Shown piece by piece: positions 35,513 to 43,104 of a DNA stretch of 64,000 nucleotides. The notes beneath the pieces are model-generated. The model saw only the letters and a program-made list of their open reading frames with translations. It was not told where the DNA came from and made no database searches. The DNA is taken from contig NZ_JAQOSQ010000002.1 of the NCBI RefSeq assembly GCF_030068455.1, positions 62,001 to 126,000 of the forward strand. Reading direction: 5' to 3'. A program made the position numbers and the translations under genes. This DNA is from Roseofilum casamattae BLCC-M143. GTDB lineage: Bacteria > Cyanobacteriota > Cyanobacteriia > Cyanobacteriales > Desertifilaceae. Every line of letters begins with the position of its first letter. The first letter of the stretch is position 1.

Positions 35513-37744
35513 ATGTCTTCCCAGCATCGCCTCTTTCGCTATCTGCGCCTATTCTTCGTGGCTCTGGCCTTTGTCCTCTATCCGTTCCTGGTTAATCAAA
35601 TCCCGCCCTTAGCTGACCTCATGTTGTGGTTCGAGGATGTGCCACCAATTTTCATCGGGATAGCAGCGCTGCTGTTTGCGGCTATTGTTGTCGTCGGGCC
35701 GGAATTATTAAATGTCAAAGAGAAGAGTACCGAGGACTTATGGAAAGAGTTTGCGCGAAAAAATCAAGGTATTATCTATGGACGCTGGAAAACCAATCTC
35801 TATCAAGAGTGCCATATTGATATTCATTCCAAGAATTCTCCGGAAGATTTAGGCTCGCTGCAGTTAACATCAAGACAGGTAGAGTCACCACGGGTAGAGT
35901 CGCGACGGGTAGCCAGGAAACCCAAACCAACTCAGCCTGACGCGATTCGCGATTTCCAGACACAATGGAACGAGCTGCGGCAAAGTGTTATATCGCTGCT
36001 GAAACCGGTAGCGCCGTTAGAAATTGAAGAAATCTTACCCAGTTTCGAGTTAGAAGTAGAACGGCAGGAGCAGGACTTAGAGACGAATGAGACTGTCCCA
36101 ATGGGGAATAAATCCATTGCTGAGGCGTTTGCAGAAGCCAATCGGCGGTTGCTGATTTTAGGAGAACCGGGAAGCGGCAAAACGACGGAACTGTTGAAAC
36201 TGGCCCTAGCTTTGGGAAAAAAAGCCGTTCAAGACTCCGAAGAACCCATACCGGTGATTTTCGAGCTGTCTACCTGGCGCGGGGAGCACATGCTGGAGTG
36301 GATGGTGGAGCAAATGGCAGCACAGTATGGGTTAAAGCCAGAACTCTGTCGCCAGTGGATTTCCGAAGACCGGATTGTTCCTTTGCTCGATGGTTTGGAT
36401 GAGTTGGGAGAATATAATGATGGCATGAGATTAGCGGTTGCGGCGATCGAGGAATTGCAAGAAAACTACGAGCAGCAGCAACATGCTTTGGTCATTTGTT
36501 GCCGGATTGCCGATTATGAAAGCATTACCGCAGGGCCGGATGCCGAACGTCAGTACTTGCGCACCATGAAAAAAGCAGTGCGATTGTGTCAGTTAAGTAA
36601 CGAGCAAATTAAAGATTACTTAGAGCAACGTCTCGAAAAAAATGAAGGCACGCTATTTTGGCAAGACTTAGCGGCTCGTCCGGTATGGCTGGAATTAGCG
36701 AAAAAACCGATGTTGTTGAATTTAATTCTGATTACTTACCGGGAAGGAGGATTGCCAAAGAATGTACAAACAGATATTACTGATTGTCAAGCACTGCTGT
36801 TTGATGAGTTTTTGGCGCGCCAACTTCCCTTAAAGGATTATTCCACTGAGGAAGCGATGAAATATCTGGCTTGGTTGGCTGCCAGTATGGGGAAACCAGG
36901 GATTAATCAACGGGAGTTTTTAATCGAAAAATTGCAACCAACTTGGTTGGAAAATGCCCGGCAATACCGACAATATCGCCTGATTGTTGGGCTGATTTTT
37001 GGGCTGATTGGAGGGCTGATTTTCGGGCTGATTGGAGGGCTGATTGTCGGGCTGATTTTCGGGCTGATTGGAGGGCTGATTTTCGGGCTGATTGTCGGGC
37101 TGATTGGAGGGCTGACTACTGAAAATTCCTCCATTCAGTTAACAGAAGCCCTCGATTTATCTTGGTCGGGAATCCAACGCGGATTACGTCAAGGGCTGAT
37201 TGGAGGGCTGATTTTCGGGCTGATTGTCGGGCTGATTGGAGGGCTGATTGGAGGGCTGATTTTCGGGCTGATTTTCGGGCTGATTGGAGGGCTGATTTTC
37301 GGGCTGATTTTCGGGCTGATTGTCGGGCTGATTTTCGGGCTGATTGGAGGGCTGATTGGAGGGCTGAGAGCCGACTTAAAAGTGAAACAACGTCCCAATC
37401 AAGGCATCCAAGAAACAGGAATTAAAACCCTAATTACTATGGGTTTAGCGATGCCGCTATGCCCGTTTATAGTCATTGTACCCCTTTGGGCAACGGGACA
37501 GAATATCGCTCTGCTAGATTCCTTGATTTTTGGCATAGGAATGGGAGTATGGATTGGATTTTATGCTGGAGGTGGTGATGCTTTAGTCCAACATTTTGCC
37601 CTGCGTTGGGTGTTGTCTCGTCGGGGAAAAATGCCGAAGAATTATGCTCATTTTCTGACGCAAGCCAGTGCTGCCGGAATCTTAAAACAATCCGGGGGAC
37701 GGTTTCGCTTTTATCACGATACACTGCGGGAACACCTCGCCTGA
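35513..37744 (+). CDS. membrane-bound NACHT NTPase with GLIx-repeat transmembrane region
   Basis: 743 residues. Two N-terminal membrane helices (LFFVALAFVLYPFLV, FIGIAALLFAAIVVVG), a linker, then a NACHT domain: Walker A LGEPGSGKTTELL near 217 and Walker B RIVPLLDGLDELGEYND near 290, with the small residue/acidic pattern of NACHT proteins, and CRIADYE further on. From about 490 to 620 the membrane region consists of 10 and then 14 four-residue units GLI(F/G/V), split by a polar insert with an amphipathic helix. It ends RFYHDTLREHLA. Bacterial NACHT proteins include phage-defence ATPases; here a membrane effector is plausible. The frame continues after one TGA into a signal-peptidase-like domain. 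Confidence 0.9.
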   Translation: MSSQHRLFRYLRLFFVALAFVLYPFLVNQIPPLADLMLWFEDVPPIFIGIAALLFAAIVVVGPELLNVKEKSTEDLWKEFARKNQGIIYGRWKTNLYQECHIDIHSKNSPEDLGSLQLTSRQVESPRVESRRVARKPKPTQPDAIRDFQTQWNELRQSVISLLKPVAPLEIEEILPSFELEVERQEQDLETNETVPMGNKSIAEAFAEANRRLLILGEPGSGKTTELLKLALALGKKAVQDSEEPIPVIFELSTWRGEHMLEWMVEQMAAQYGLKPELCRQWISEDRIVPLLDGLDELGEYNDGMRLAVAAIEELQENYEQQQHALVICCRIADYESITAGPDAERQYLRTMKKAVRLCQLSNEQIKDYLEQRLEKNEGTLFWQDLAARPVWLELAKKPMLLNLILITYREGGLPKNVQTDITDCQALLFDEFLARQLPLKDYSTEEAMKYLAWLAASMGKPGINQREFLIEKLQPTWLENARQYRQYRLIVGLIFGLIGGLIFGLIGGLIVGLIFGLIGGLIFGLIVGLIGGLTTENSSIQLTEALDLSWSGIQRGLRQGLIGGLIFGLIVGLIGGLIGGLIFGLIFGLIGGLIFGLIFGLIVGLIFGLIGGLIGGLRADLKVKQRPNQGIQETGIKTLITMGLAMPLCPFIVIVPLWATGQNIALLDSLIFGIGMGVWIGFYAGGGDALVQHFALRWVLSRRGKMPKNYAHFLTQASAAGILKQSGGRFRFYHDTLREHLA
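36989..37369 (+). repeat. two arrays of the 12-bp unit GGGCTGATTNNN in the NACHT gene
   Basis: About 10 units (36989-37110) and 14 units (37193-37369). The last codon is TTC/TTT, GGA or GTC, giving GLIF, GLIG or GLIV. A unit change keeps the frame, so copy number can vary without breaking the protein. Confidence 0.9.
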
Positions 37745-38266
37745 GAGAGCGACTCACCTGCCTATACCCTACCTCCCGAGCAAAACAATTGGGTTTTGTA
37801 TTTCGTCTTGCTTTTCATGGCGGCTTGGTTGCGCAGCGGCATTAGTCGATTTTCCGCACAAACCATTGCCAATGTGGGACTAGAGACAGTATTGCGTCCT
37901 GAAGAAACCGTATTGACAGACCTCGTAACCTATCGTTTCCGTCCATTTCGTCGAGGGGATGTGATTCTTTTGGAAATGCCAGAATTGAGTACTATCAAAT
38001 ACATTATTGCTCAATCCAACGAAACCATCGCCATCCAATCCGGTCAAATTTTTATCAACAATCGTCTCTTCGATACTGATTCTATCGAACTACCCCCAAC
38101 CTTCAATCAACCTGCCATTACCCTGAGAGCCGATGAATATTACGCCATTGTCACCGACCCGGATTATCCTGGTGATGATGTGGGTTTAGTCGTCTCCCGC
38201 AAGCAGATTCGAGGTCAGGTTGTTTTCCGCTTGTATCCCTTCCATCGCTTCGGTTTCCTCGATTAA
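37745..38266 (+). pseudogene. signal-peptidase-I-like (S26) domain, in frame with the NACHT gene after one TGA
   Basis: Frame continues directly from the NACHT stop: TGA, then ESDSPAYTLPPEQNNWVLYF, a membrane helix, and an S26-like body (RPEETVLTDLVTYRFRPFRR, GDVILLEMP, IQSGQIFINNRLFD, YAIVTDPDYPGDD, VFRLYPFHRFG). The catalytic serine motif (PSGSM in true enzymes) is replaced by NVGLETV, and the general-base lysine region reads KYIIAQSNETI, so it cannot be a normal peptidase. No ATG with a ribosome site precedes the helix; the only early starts are TTG 37796 and ATG 37817. It is either a degraded fusion partner, a readthrough extension or a weakly started separate gene. Confidence 0.6.
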
Positions 38267-38335
38267 CCTCGAAGTGGGATCGTCCAGAGCAAGCAACCCG
38301 TTTTCTAGGTATAAAATAGCTTAATTTTTCCGGGC

Positions 38336-38390
38336 GCTTACCAATACCAAGCCTCTGGTTTTCCCGGAAACTGAATCTACCGTTCGCGCG
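38336..38390 (-). pseudogene. duplicated tail of a phytochelatin synthase gene
   Basis: On the minus strand this reads RTVDSVSGKTRGLVLVS (one or two differences), the same 3' end found in the larger remnant at 38694-38915. The two DNA copies agree at roughly nine of ten positions over about 55 bases and flank a small gene. Confidence 0.65.
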
Positions 38391-38410
38391 CGTTCTTCAA
38401 GAAGCACGGG

Positions 38411-38665
38411 TTAAAGCATTTTACCTGCGATCGTATCTTTACATTTATAATTACTTTCAGTTTCAGTATTGACAATCGGCTCAATCCCTTGAACTTCTTG
38501 AAACCATTGATTCCAAGCCATACCTAAACGTTCTTCCTCGTCAGAAGATTGAATGACCAAAGACACTCGAACATTGCCTTGGCATTCTGCTAGATATTCT
38601 TGTATTTCTGAAGATATTGTTAATCTCCCTTGTTGTACCTGCAAACTAAAAACTTTTGCACTCAT
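38411..38665 (-). CDS. small protein, antitoxin-like
   Basis: 84 residues: MSAKVFSLQVQQGRLTISSE, then IQEYLAECQGNVRVSLVIQS and SDEEERLGMAWNQWFQEVQG. The short beta-strand opening followed by an acidic helix resembles cyanobacterial antitoxin-type proteins, but no toxin gene is adjacent and I cannot name the family. A strong Shine-Dalgarno (AAAGGAG) precedes ATG 38665, so the gene is probably expressed. It sits between two copies of the phytochelatin synthase gene tail. Confidence 0.6.
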   Translation of the reverse strand: MSAKVFSLQVQQGRLTISSEIQEYLAECQGNVRVSLVIQSSDEEERLGMAWNQWFQEVQGIEPIVNTETESNYKCKDTIAGKML

Positions 38666-38693
38666 CAATCGACTCCTTTTTGAATTAGTGTAA

Positions 38694-38915
38694 CTACAGA
38701 GCACTCACCAACACCAAGCCTCTGGTTTTCCCAGACACTGAATCTACGGTTCGCGTGGAATTCCACAGATCTTCGGCCGTAACCCAAACGGGAGGATACT
38801 TATACCGAGCAACATCGAGAATCAAAAAGCGATCGCTCTCCTCATGATACGCTGCGACAGGCGAAATATGTCCCCCGCGCTCCTGGTCGATGGACTTGCG
38901 CAGATAATTTACCAA
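38694..38915 (-). pseudogene. C-terminal fragment of a phytochelatin synthase-family gene
   Basis: About 73 codons: VNYLRKSIDQERGGHISPVA, DRFLILDVARYKYPPVWVTA, EDLWNSTRTVDSVSGKTRG. These are the catalytic-histidine (GGHISP) and aspartate (ILDVARYKYPPVW) blocks of the papain-like phytochelatin synthase fold. The N-terminal half with the catalytic cysteine is missing upstream, and the only start is a TTG, so the enzyme that would act on glutathione is gone. Confidence 0.85.
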
Positions 38916-39034
38916 GACGAGGAATCAAAATTAATTAACCGTTCGGCAATGGGTAACGTTTGCGCGATCGCTCTGCCACCCAAGAGAATGAGGACTGAAA
39001 CAAGGAGAGAGAGATTTACGGGAATTCATATCAG

Positions 39035-39152
39035 TTCAAAATGTAAAATTCAAAATTGCGATCGGTTCGGAAAAAACGGGTTAACCGAACGTTTGCCAGT
39101 TAACCCGCTACTTATGTTATCTAAAGATGGCTTAATCTCGACCAAAAATGGC
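39035..39152. repeat. dispersed ~117-bp repeat, copy 2
   Basis: Same order of blocks as 35324-35440: TTCAAAATGTAAAATTCAAA, GCGATCGGTTCGG, TTAACCCGCTACTTATGTTA, TCTAAAGATGGCTTAATCTC. This copy runs through the stop codon and last few codons of the Bax-inhibitor-1 gene, which may be where the repeat came from. Confidence 0.75.
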
Positions 39153-39860
39153 AATCAGCAAGCGCAAGATAAAGACAAACAAGTTAATGTAGGTCAAATA
39201 CATTGACAATGCTGCCGAGAGATATTGGCGATCGCGATAGGTGCGCGGCAAAATAAAGAAATCGACCACGGCAACTCCGCAGAAGAGAAAGACTCCAAAC
39301 CCAGAAATGGCAATCTCTAACCAGTTGGCCGTATAAACTCCAAAGAGAGAAAAGAGCAATTGAGCGACAATAACGACACAGAAACCAATCAAGGCCATGT
39401 ATACGGTTTGCGTCAGAGCTAACCCATCTTTTTCCGAGAGTCCGGAGCCTATTTGTCGGGCAATAATAAAGGTAGTTCCGCAACCGAGGGCCGCAAAAGC
39501 AATGCCTTGAATGCCGACTCCGTCGGTTCCCAGAGCGACGTAGACTAAGCCGCTGAGGGTATAACCGGAGAGCAGACTGTAGGTTGCCAATAAAGGCAGA
39601 GCTACACTGTTATTGGCTTTCTCAGCCACGCCTCTAGCGATAAAGAAGAGCACCAACTCGGCAATCATCGCCGCAATAAAAGTTGGCATGAAGATGCTGG
39701 GGTTGCTGTGAATGACAGCAAGTCCGCCATAGGTTCCTAGCGCAGTGAGGACGAGGCCGCCACCAACGTAAGGCAAGGCATTCGAGACCACATTGGGGCC
39801 GATGACGCTTTGGCCTTTGGCTTCGCGAATGTCATTGAAGAAATTAGAGCTGTTACTCAT
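39132..39860 (-). CDS. Bax inhibitor-1 family membrane protein
   Basis: 242 residues with seven hydrophobic segments, for example LVLTALGTYGGLAVI, IAAMIAELVLFFIARG, LIGFCVVIVAQLLFSLFGVY and VFLFCGVAVVDFFIL. The C-terminal YLSAALSMYLTYINLFVFILRLL with the conserved L-Y-L-D/T-x-x-N-x-F pattern is the BI-1/YccA/TMBIM signature. Relatives leak calcium or modulate membrane proteases; the cyanobacterial role is unknown. Its last codons belong to a dispersed repeat. Single-gene unit. Confidence 0.9.
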   Translation of the reverse strand: MSNSSNFFNDIREAKGQSVIGPNVVSNALPYVGGGLVLTALGTYGGLAVIHSNPSIFMPTFIAAMIAELVLFFIARGVAEKANNSVALPLLATYSLLSGYTLSGLVYVALGTDGVGIQGIAFAALGCGTTFIIARQIGSGLSEKDGLALTQTVYMALIGFCVVIVAQLLFSLFGVYTANWLEIAISGFGVFLFCGVAVVDFFILPRTYRDRQYLSAALSMYLTYINLFVFILRLLIAIFGRD

Positions 39861-39984
39861 AGGTTGTTCTGTTGAACCTCCATTGCAAAGATCTATCTAT
39901 ATTGTAATTTAGCGTTTTGAACAAAATTGTGGCGGCGCTGCCGGGACGACGGCCTCGGTTTTACGTCATTTTGAGTCACAAAAA

Positions 39985-40590
39985 TTATTTTTTGGGCGAT
40001 CGCAACGGCTCTTGTAATGCCTTGATAACCAGAGAAATCGTCCGAGAGTCGGTTAACATCCACGGATGGAATAACACCGGAACTGTCACATTACGACCGA
40101 CAGGCAGGCGCGAACTGCGAGCGGGGAAAATCATCAAGTCGTTCTTCGTCCAAATCGAGGTAAAGTTAATCGATTCGAGTTGATGTAAATCCCGGTTGAG
40201 GTCTTGCAAAAACGAACTATCCGGTCGCATTTGCCGACATCCTGGATTTTGCCGCACGTAAGCGATCCAACTGCCATTATGAGGGGAAGAAAGGGTAATG
40301 AAGCGATCGCATCGGCTCAGTCCGCCCAGCCGTTGCAAATAATACCGACTGATGATGCCGCCCATGCTGAACGCAACCAGGTCAAACCGGGTCTCGGGGA
40401 GAAATACGCCATCGACATAATCGCGTATTTGTTCGGCTAGGCGATCGAGTCCTTTTTTACCATTATTCGGAATTAAATCTAAGGGATGAATGGACCATCC
40501 TTGGGTTTGCAGTGCCTTGCCCATTTTAGAGAACACGGCACCGGTGTCATCAATTCCATGAATCAAGAGGATAGGGTTGCGATCGGTCAT
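39985..40590 (-). CDS. alpha/beta-hydrolase, lipase-like
   Basis: 201 residues. LLIHGIDDTGAVF supplies the oxyanion-hole HG, and DLVAFSMGGIISRYYLQRLGG holds the nucleophile elbow (S in FSMGG; usual form GxSxG with A for the first glycine). The acid and histidine are probably the D in TKNDLMI and the H in LFHPWM. Resembles triacylglycerol-lipase/PGAP1-type esterases acting on ester bonds; substrate unknown. No signal peptide. Confidence 0.85.
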   Translation of the reverse strand: MTDRNPILLIHGIDDTGAVFSKMGKALQTQGWSIHPLDLIPNNGKKGLDRLAEQIRDYVDGVFLPETRFDLVAFSMGGIISRYYLQRLGGLSRCDRFITLSSPHNGSWIAYVRQNPGCRQMRPDSSFLQDLNRDLHQLESINFTSIWTKNDLMIFPARSSRLPVGRNVTVPVLFHPWMLTDSRTISLVIKALQEPLRSPKK

Positions 40591-40645
40591 GGGAGAGTTC
40601 GCGATAATACTTCAACTCTAACAGTTAATTTGGCTCGCCGAGCAT

Positions 40646-40780
40646 CAGGTAGCTGAGCGCAGTCGAAGCTACCGACTACTCAACCTTAATCAGCCTCCAG
40701 GTAGCTGAGCGCAGTCGAAGCTACCGACTACTTAACCTTCACAGGTCTTAGGGGGGAGTTCGACTGCGCTCAACCCCCCC
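40646..40780. repeat. three hairpin repeats downstream of the GIY-YIG gene
   Basis: Two identical units at 40646-40680 and 40698-40732 (52 bases apart) form GGTAGCT-loop-AGCTACC. The third at 40751-40780 forms GGGGGG/CCCCCC with a GTT/AAC extension. All share the loop core CGACTGCGCTC, in the reverse orientation in the first two. The third overlaps the end of the GIY-YIG gene and encodes its last residues. Confidence 0.9.
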
Positions 40781-41074
40781 TCGCCGATAGTGCGATTCAT
40801 TCTGACATTCTGCCAAAATATGAAGTCTATTCCAGTCAGTATTCATCAACGCGATTTTCTTCTTGCGACTCCAACCCTGCACCTGTTTTTCTCGGTGAAA
40901 CGCATCCGCCACATGGTCGTAATATTCTGCATAAACCAACGTTACAGGTAATCGTTGTTTGGTATGATTGGCCCCGAAACCATTTTGGTGTTCCCATAAC
41001 CGTCGGGATAAATCCTTTGTACTTCCCGTATAGAAGGAACCATCCGAACATTTAAGGATATACATATGGGGCAT
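40748..41074 (-). CDS. GIY-YIG nuclease domain protein
   Basis: 108 residues, a single-domain URI-type GIY-YIG endonuclease: MYILKCSDGSFYTGSTKDLSRRLWEHQNG (YIL and YTG stand for GIY and YIG; catalytic Tyr, Arg), HTKQRLPVTLVYAEYYD, then AFHREKQVQGWSRKKKIALM with the metal-binding Glu. The protein could nick or cut DNA with a metal ion. The last residues (VERSRTPP) come from a hairpin repeat, and the longest frame starts inside the repeat array on the other side. ATG 41074 with AGAGAT upstream is preferred; 41095 and 41065 are possible. Repeats of one type on both sides suggest the nuclease belongs with them. Confidence 0.85.
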   Translation of the reverse strand: MPHMYILKCSDGSFYTGSTKDLSRRLWEHQNGFGANHTKQRLPVTLVYAEYYDHVADAFHREKQVQGWSRKKKIALMNTDWNRLHILAECQNESHYRRGGVERSRTPP

Positions 41075-41091
41075 TTTAGATAATCTCTTAC

Positions 41092-41350
41092 TCATCAAGA
41101 CCGGGCTTCGACTGCGCTCAGCCCTCATTGACTAAGTTCTCATCATCAAGATCGGGCTTCGACTGCGCTCAGCCCTCATTGACTAAGTTCTCATCATCAA
41201 GATCGGGCTTCGACTGCGCTCAGCCCTCATTGACTAAGTTCTCATCATCAAGATCGGGCTTCGACTGCGCTCAGCCCTCATTGACTAAGTTCTCATCATC
41301 AAGATCGGGCTTCGACTGCGCTTAGCCCTCATTGGCTCAGTTCTCATCAG
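41092..41350. repeat. five tandem 51-bp hairpin units upstream of the GIY-YIG gene
   Basis: Units begin at 41103, 41154, 41205, 41256 and 41307 (period 51). Each holds the stem GGGCT/AGCCC around the loop TCGACTGCGCTC, followed by the spacer TCATTGACTAAGTTCTCATC. The last copy is decayed in loop and spacer. Because 51 is divisible by three, a meaningless open frame crosses the array. Confidence 0.95.
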
Positions 41351-41560
41351 CCTTGCTCAGCGTTTATCGGTATACAATAATTATAACGATCGCATGTCTT
41401 GCAATAGATACTCACGACTCAAAATCAATTAATTTCTCAATCATCAGCAGCGATCGTCATCTTTACCATGAGCTTAACAATGCGTAATAATAGAGAGCGA
41501 AGATAAACTCATCTTGGCAATCCAAGATTGAATGCTGTCCCCACCACCGAGGATCGAGAC

Positions 41561-43066
41561 ATGAACGAACGCGAAGCTAGCGGGATCGACGATCCCTCAG
41601 AAGTCTTCACCGATGCGGAAGAACTATTCCCGGACGAAATCCATACCCCCGCTCCTGCTGCTCCAGGAAGAAGCGAGCGTCGGGGACTGTTGTTTGTCGC
41701 TCTAGGTATTGGTGTCGTTCTAGGAATAGGGGTATCGAGCTTATTCCAATCCTCGCAAACCGCTCCCGTGCAACCGGCGACAGCAACTCAATCGGAAGAT
41801 CCGGTACAAACGGTTACCTTATCCACAGTCAAGCGTACGCAAATTCCGCGAACCTTTACGGCAACCGGAACCGTGGAAGCCTACGACCTCCTGCCCATTC
41901 TGCCGCAAATTTCCGACCTCCAAATCCGTCAAGTGTTGGTGGATGAAGGGGATTGGGTGGAGAAAGGGCAATTATTGGTTGTATTAGATGATTCCGTCTT
42001 GCAAACCCAGATTGGCGAAGCCAAAGCGGACGTACAAGCCAACCAAGCCATGGTGCAAGAGCGGCAAGCGGCAGTGGGACAAGCCAAATCAGCTCTAGAA
42101 GCGGCCTTAGCCAACCAAACGGAAGCGGAAGCCGGAAAAGAGCAGGCGATCGCCTCTCTGGCGCAAGCGGAAGCCGAATTAGAGCAAGCCGAGCGAGAGT
42201 TAAAGCGATCGCAAACCCTCAGTGACGAAGGGGCCATCAGCACTCAAGATGTGGATAATCGGCGTACTGCCGCCCAAACCGCTGCCGAAGCCGTCCGAGT
42301 CGCGCAAGCCAATGTGAACAGCGCCAACGCCAGAATTAGCAGTGCCAAAGCCAACGTCAGCAGCGCTCGCGCCGGAATTAGCAGCGCGCAAGCCAACGCG
42401 AATACGGCAGTCGCTCAGCTCAACAGCCAGCAAGCAAGATTGGCGCAACTACAAACCCGACTGGGACAAACCCAGGTGAAAGCTCCTGCCAGCGGCAGAA
42501 TTTCCGAACGCAATGCCCGAGTTGGGGATTTAGCCAGTCGGGAGAATGCAATGTTCCGCGCGATTAATCAAGGAGCCTTGGAGTTGCAAGCCACCATTCC
42601 GGAAATGCAATTAGGGCAAGTACGTATTGGCTCGGAAGCAATGGTTACTTCAGATGCAGATTCTCGGATTAAGTTGAAGGGAACAATCCGCGAGATTGCG
42701 CCTCTAGTCGATGCCGAGACTCGACAAGCCACGGTAAAAATTGACCTACCAACATCCTCCTTGTTGCGACCTGGGATGTTCCTAACGGCAACCCTGACCT
42801 CGCAAACGAGCCAAGGACTGGCGGTTCCAGCAGAGGCAGTTCTTCCTCAATCTGATGGCAGAACCATTGTGTATCAGGTAGACGAGAAGAACCGGGCGAT
42901 CGCCAAAACCGTAGAAGTCGGAACCACTCTGCCCGGAAAACCACCGCAAATTGAAGTGAAACAAGGACTGAATTTTGGCGATCGCATTATTGTCCTCGGT
43001 GCTGGATTTATCAAAGAAGGGGATATCGTCCGCATTGCCAGCGAACAGTCTACCGTCATTCAGTAA
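41561..43066 (+). CDS. RND efflux periplasmic adaptor subunit
   Basis: About 501 residues, membrane-fusion protein linking the inner-membrane RND pump to an outer-membrane channel. Acidic N-terminus, one membrane helix (LLFVALGIGVVLGIGV), then a lipoyl half motif (IRQVLVDEGDWVEKGQLLVVLDD), a very long alanine-rich coiled-coil hairpin (residues about 150-310), the second lipoyl half (VKAPASGRISERNARVGDLA) and beta-barrel and membrane-proximal domains (LRPGMFLTATL). ATG 41561 has GAGGA at a suitable distance; the longest frame starts with a TTG. 38 bases before the pump gene, same operon. Confidence 0.9.
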   Translation: MNEREASGIDDPSEVFTDAEELFPDEIHTPAPAAPGRSERRGLLFVALGIGVVLGIGVSSLFQSSQTAPVQPATATQSEDPVQTVTLSTVKRTQIPRTFTATGTVEAYDLLPILPQISDLQIRQVLVDEGDWVEKGQLLVVLDDSVLQTQIGEAKADVQANQAMVQERQAAVGQAKSALEAALANQTEAEAGKEQAIASLAQAEAELEQAERELKRSQTLSDEGAISTQDVDNRRTAAQTAAEAVRVAQANVNSANARISSAKANVSSARAGISSAQANANTAVAQLNSQQARLAQLQTRLGQTQVKAPASGRISERNARVGDLASRENAMFRAINQGALELQATIPEMQLGQVRIGSEAMVTSDADSRIKLKGTIREIAPLVDAETRQATVKIDLPTSSLLRPGMFLTATLTSQTSQGLAVPAEAVLPQSDGRTIVYQVDEKNRAIAKTVEVGTTLPGKPPQIEVKQGLNFGDRIIVLGAGFIKEGDIVRIASEQSTVIQ

Positions 43067-43104
43067 TCGGCCATCAATAGAGCGCACTCTCCCGACTCAT
43101 CACT

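Noticed and set aside
37162-37425. Frame encoding repeated RADWRADF units, and the antisense ISPKISPPISP frame
   Set aside because: Shadows of the GLIx 12-bp repeat in other frames.
41128-41325. Open frame of 66 codons with a repeated TKFSSSRSGFDCAQPSL peptide
   Set aside because: It is a by-product of the 51-bp hairpin array, whose period is divisible by three. No ribosome site and no protein character.
41092-41350. Possible CRISPR array
   Set aside because: The units are contiguous and identical including the spacer portions; there are no unique spacers and no cas genes.
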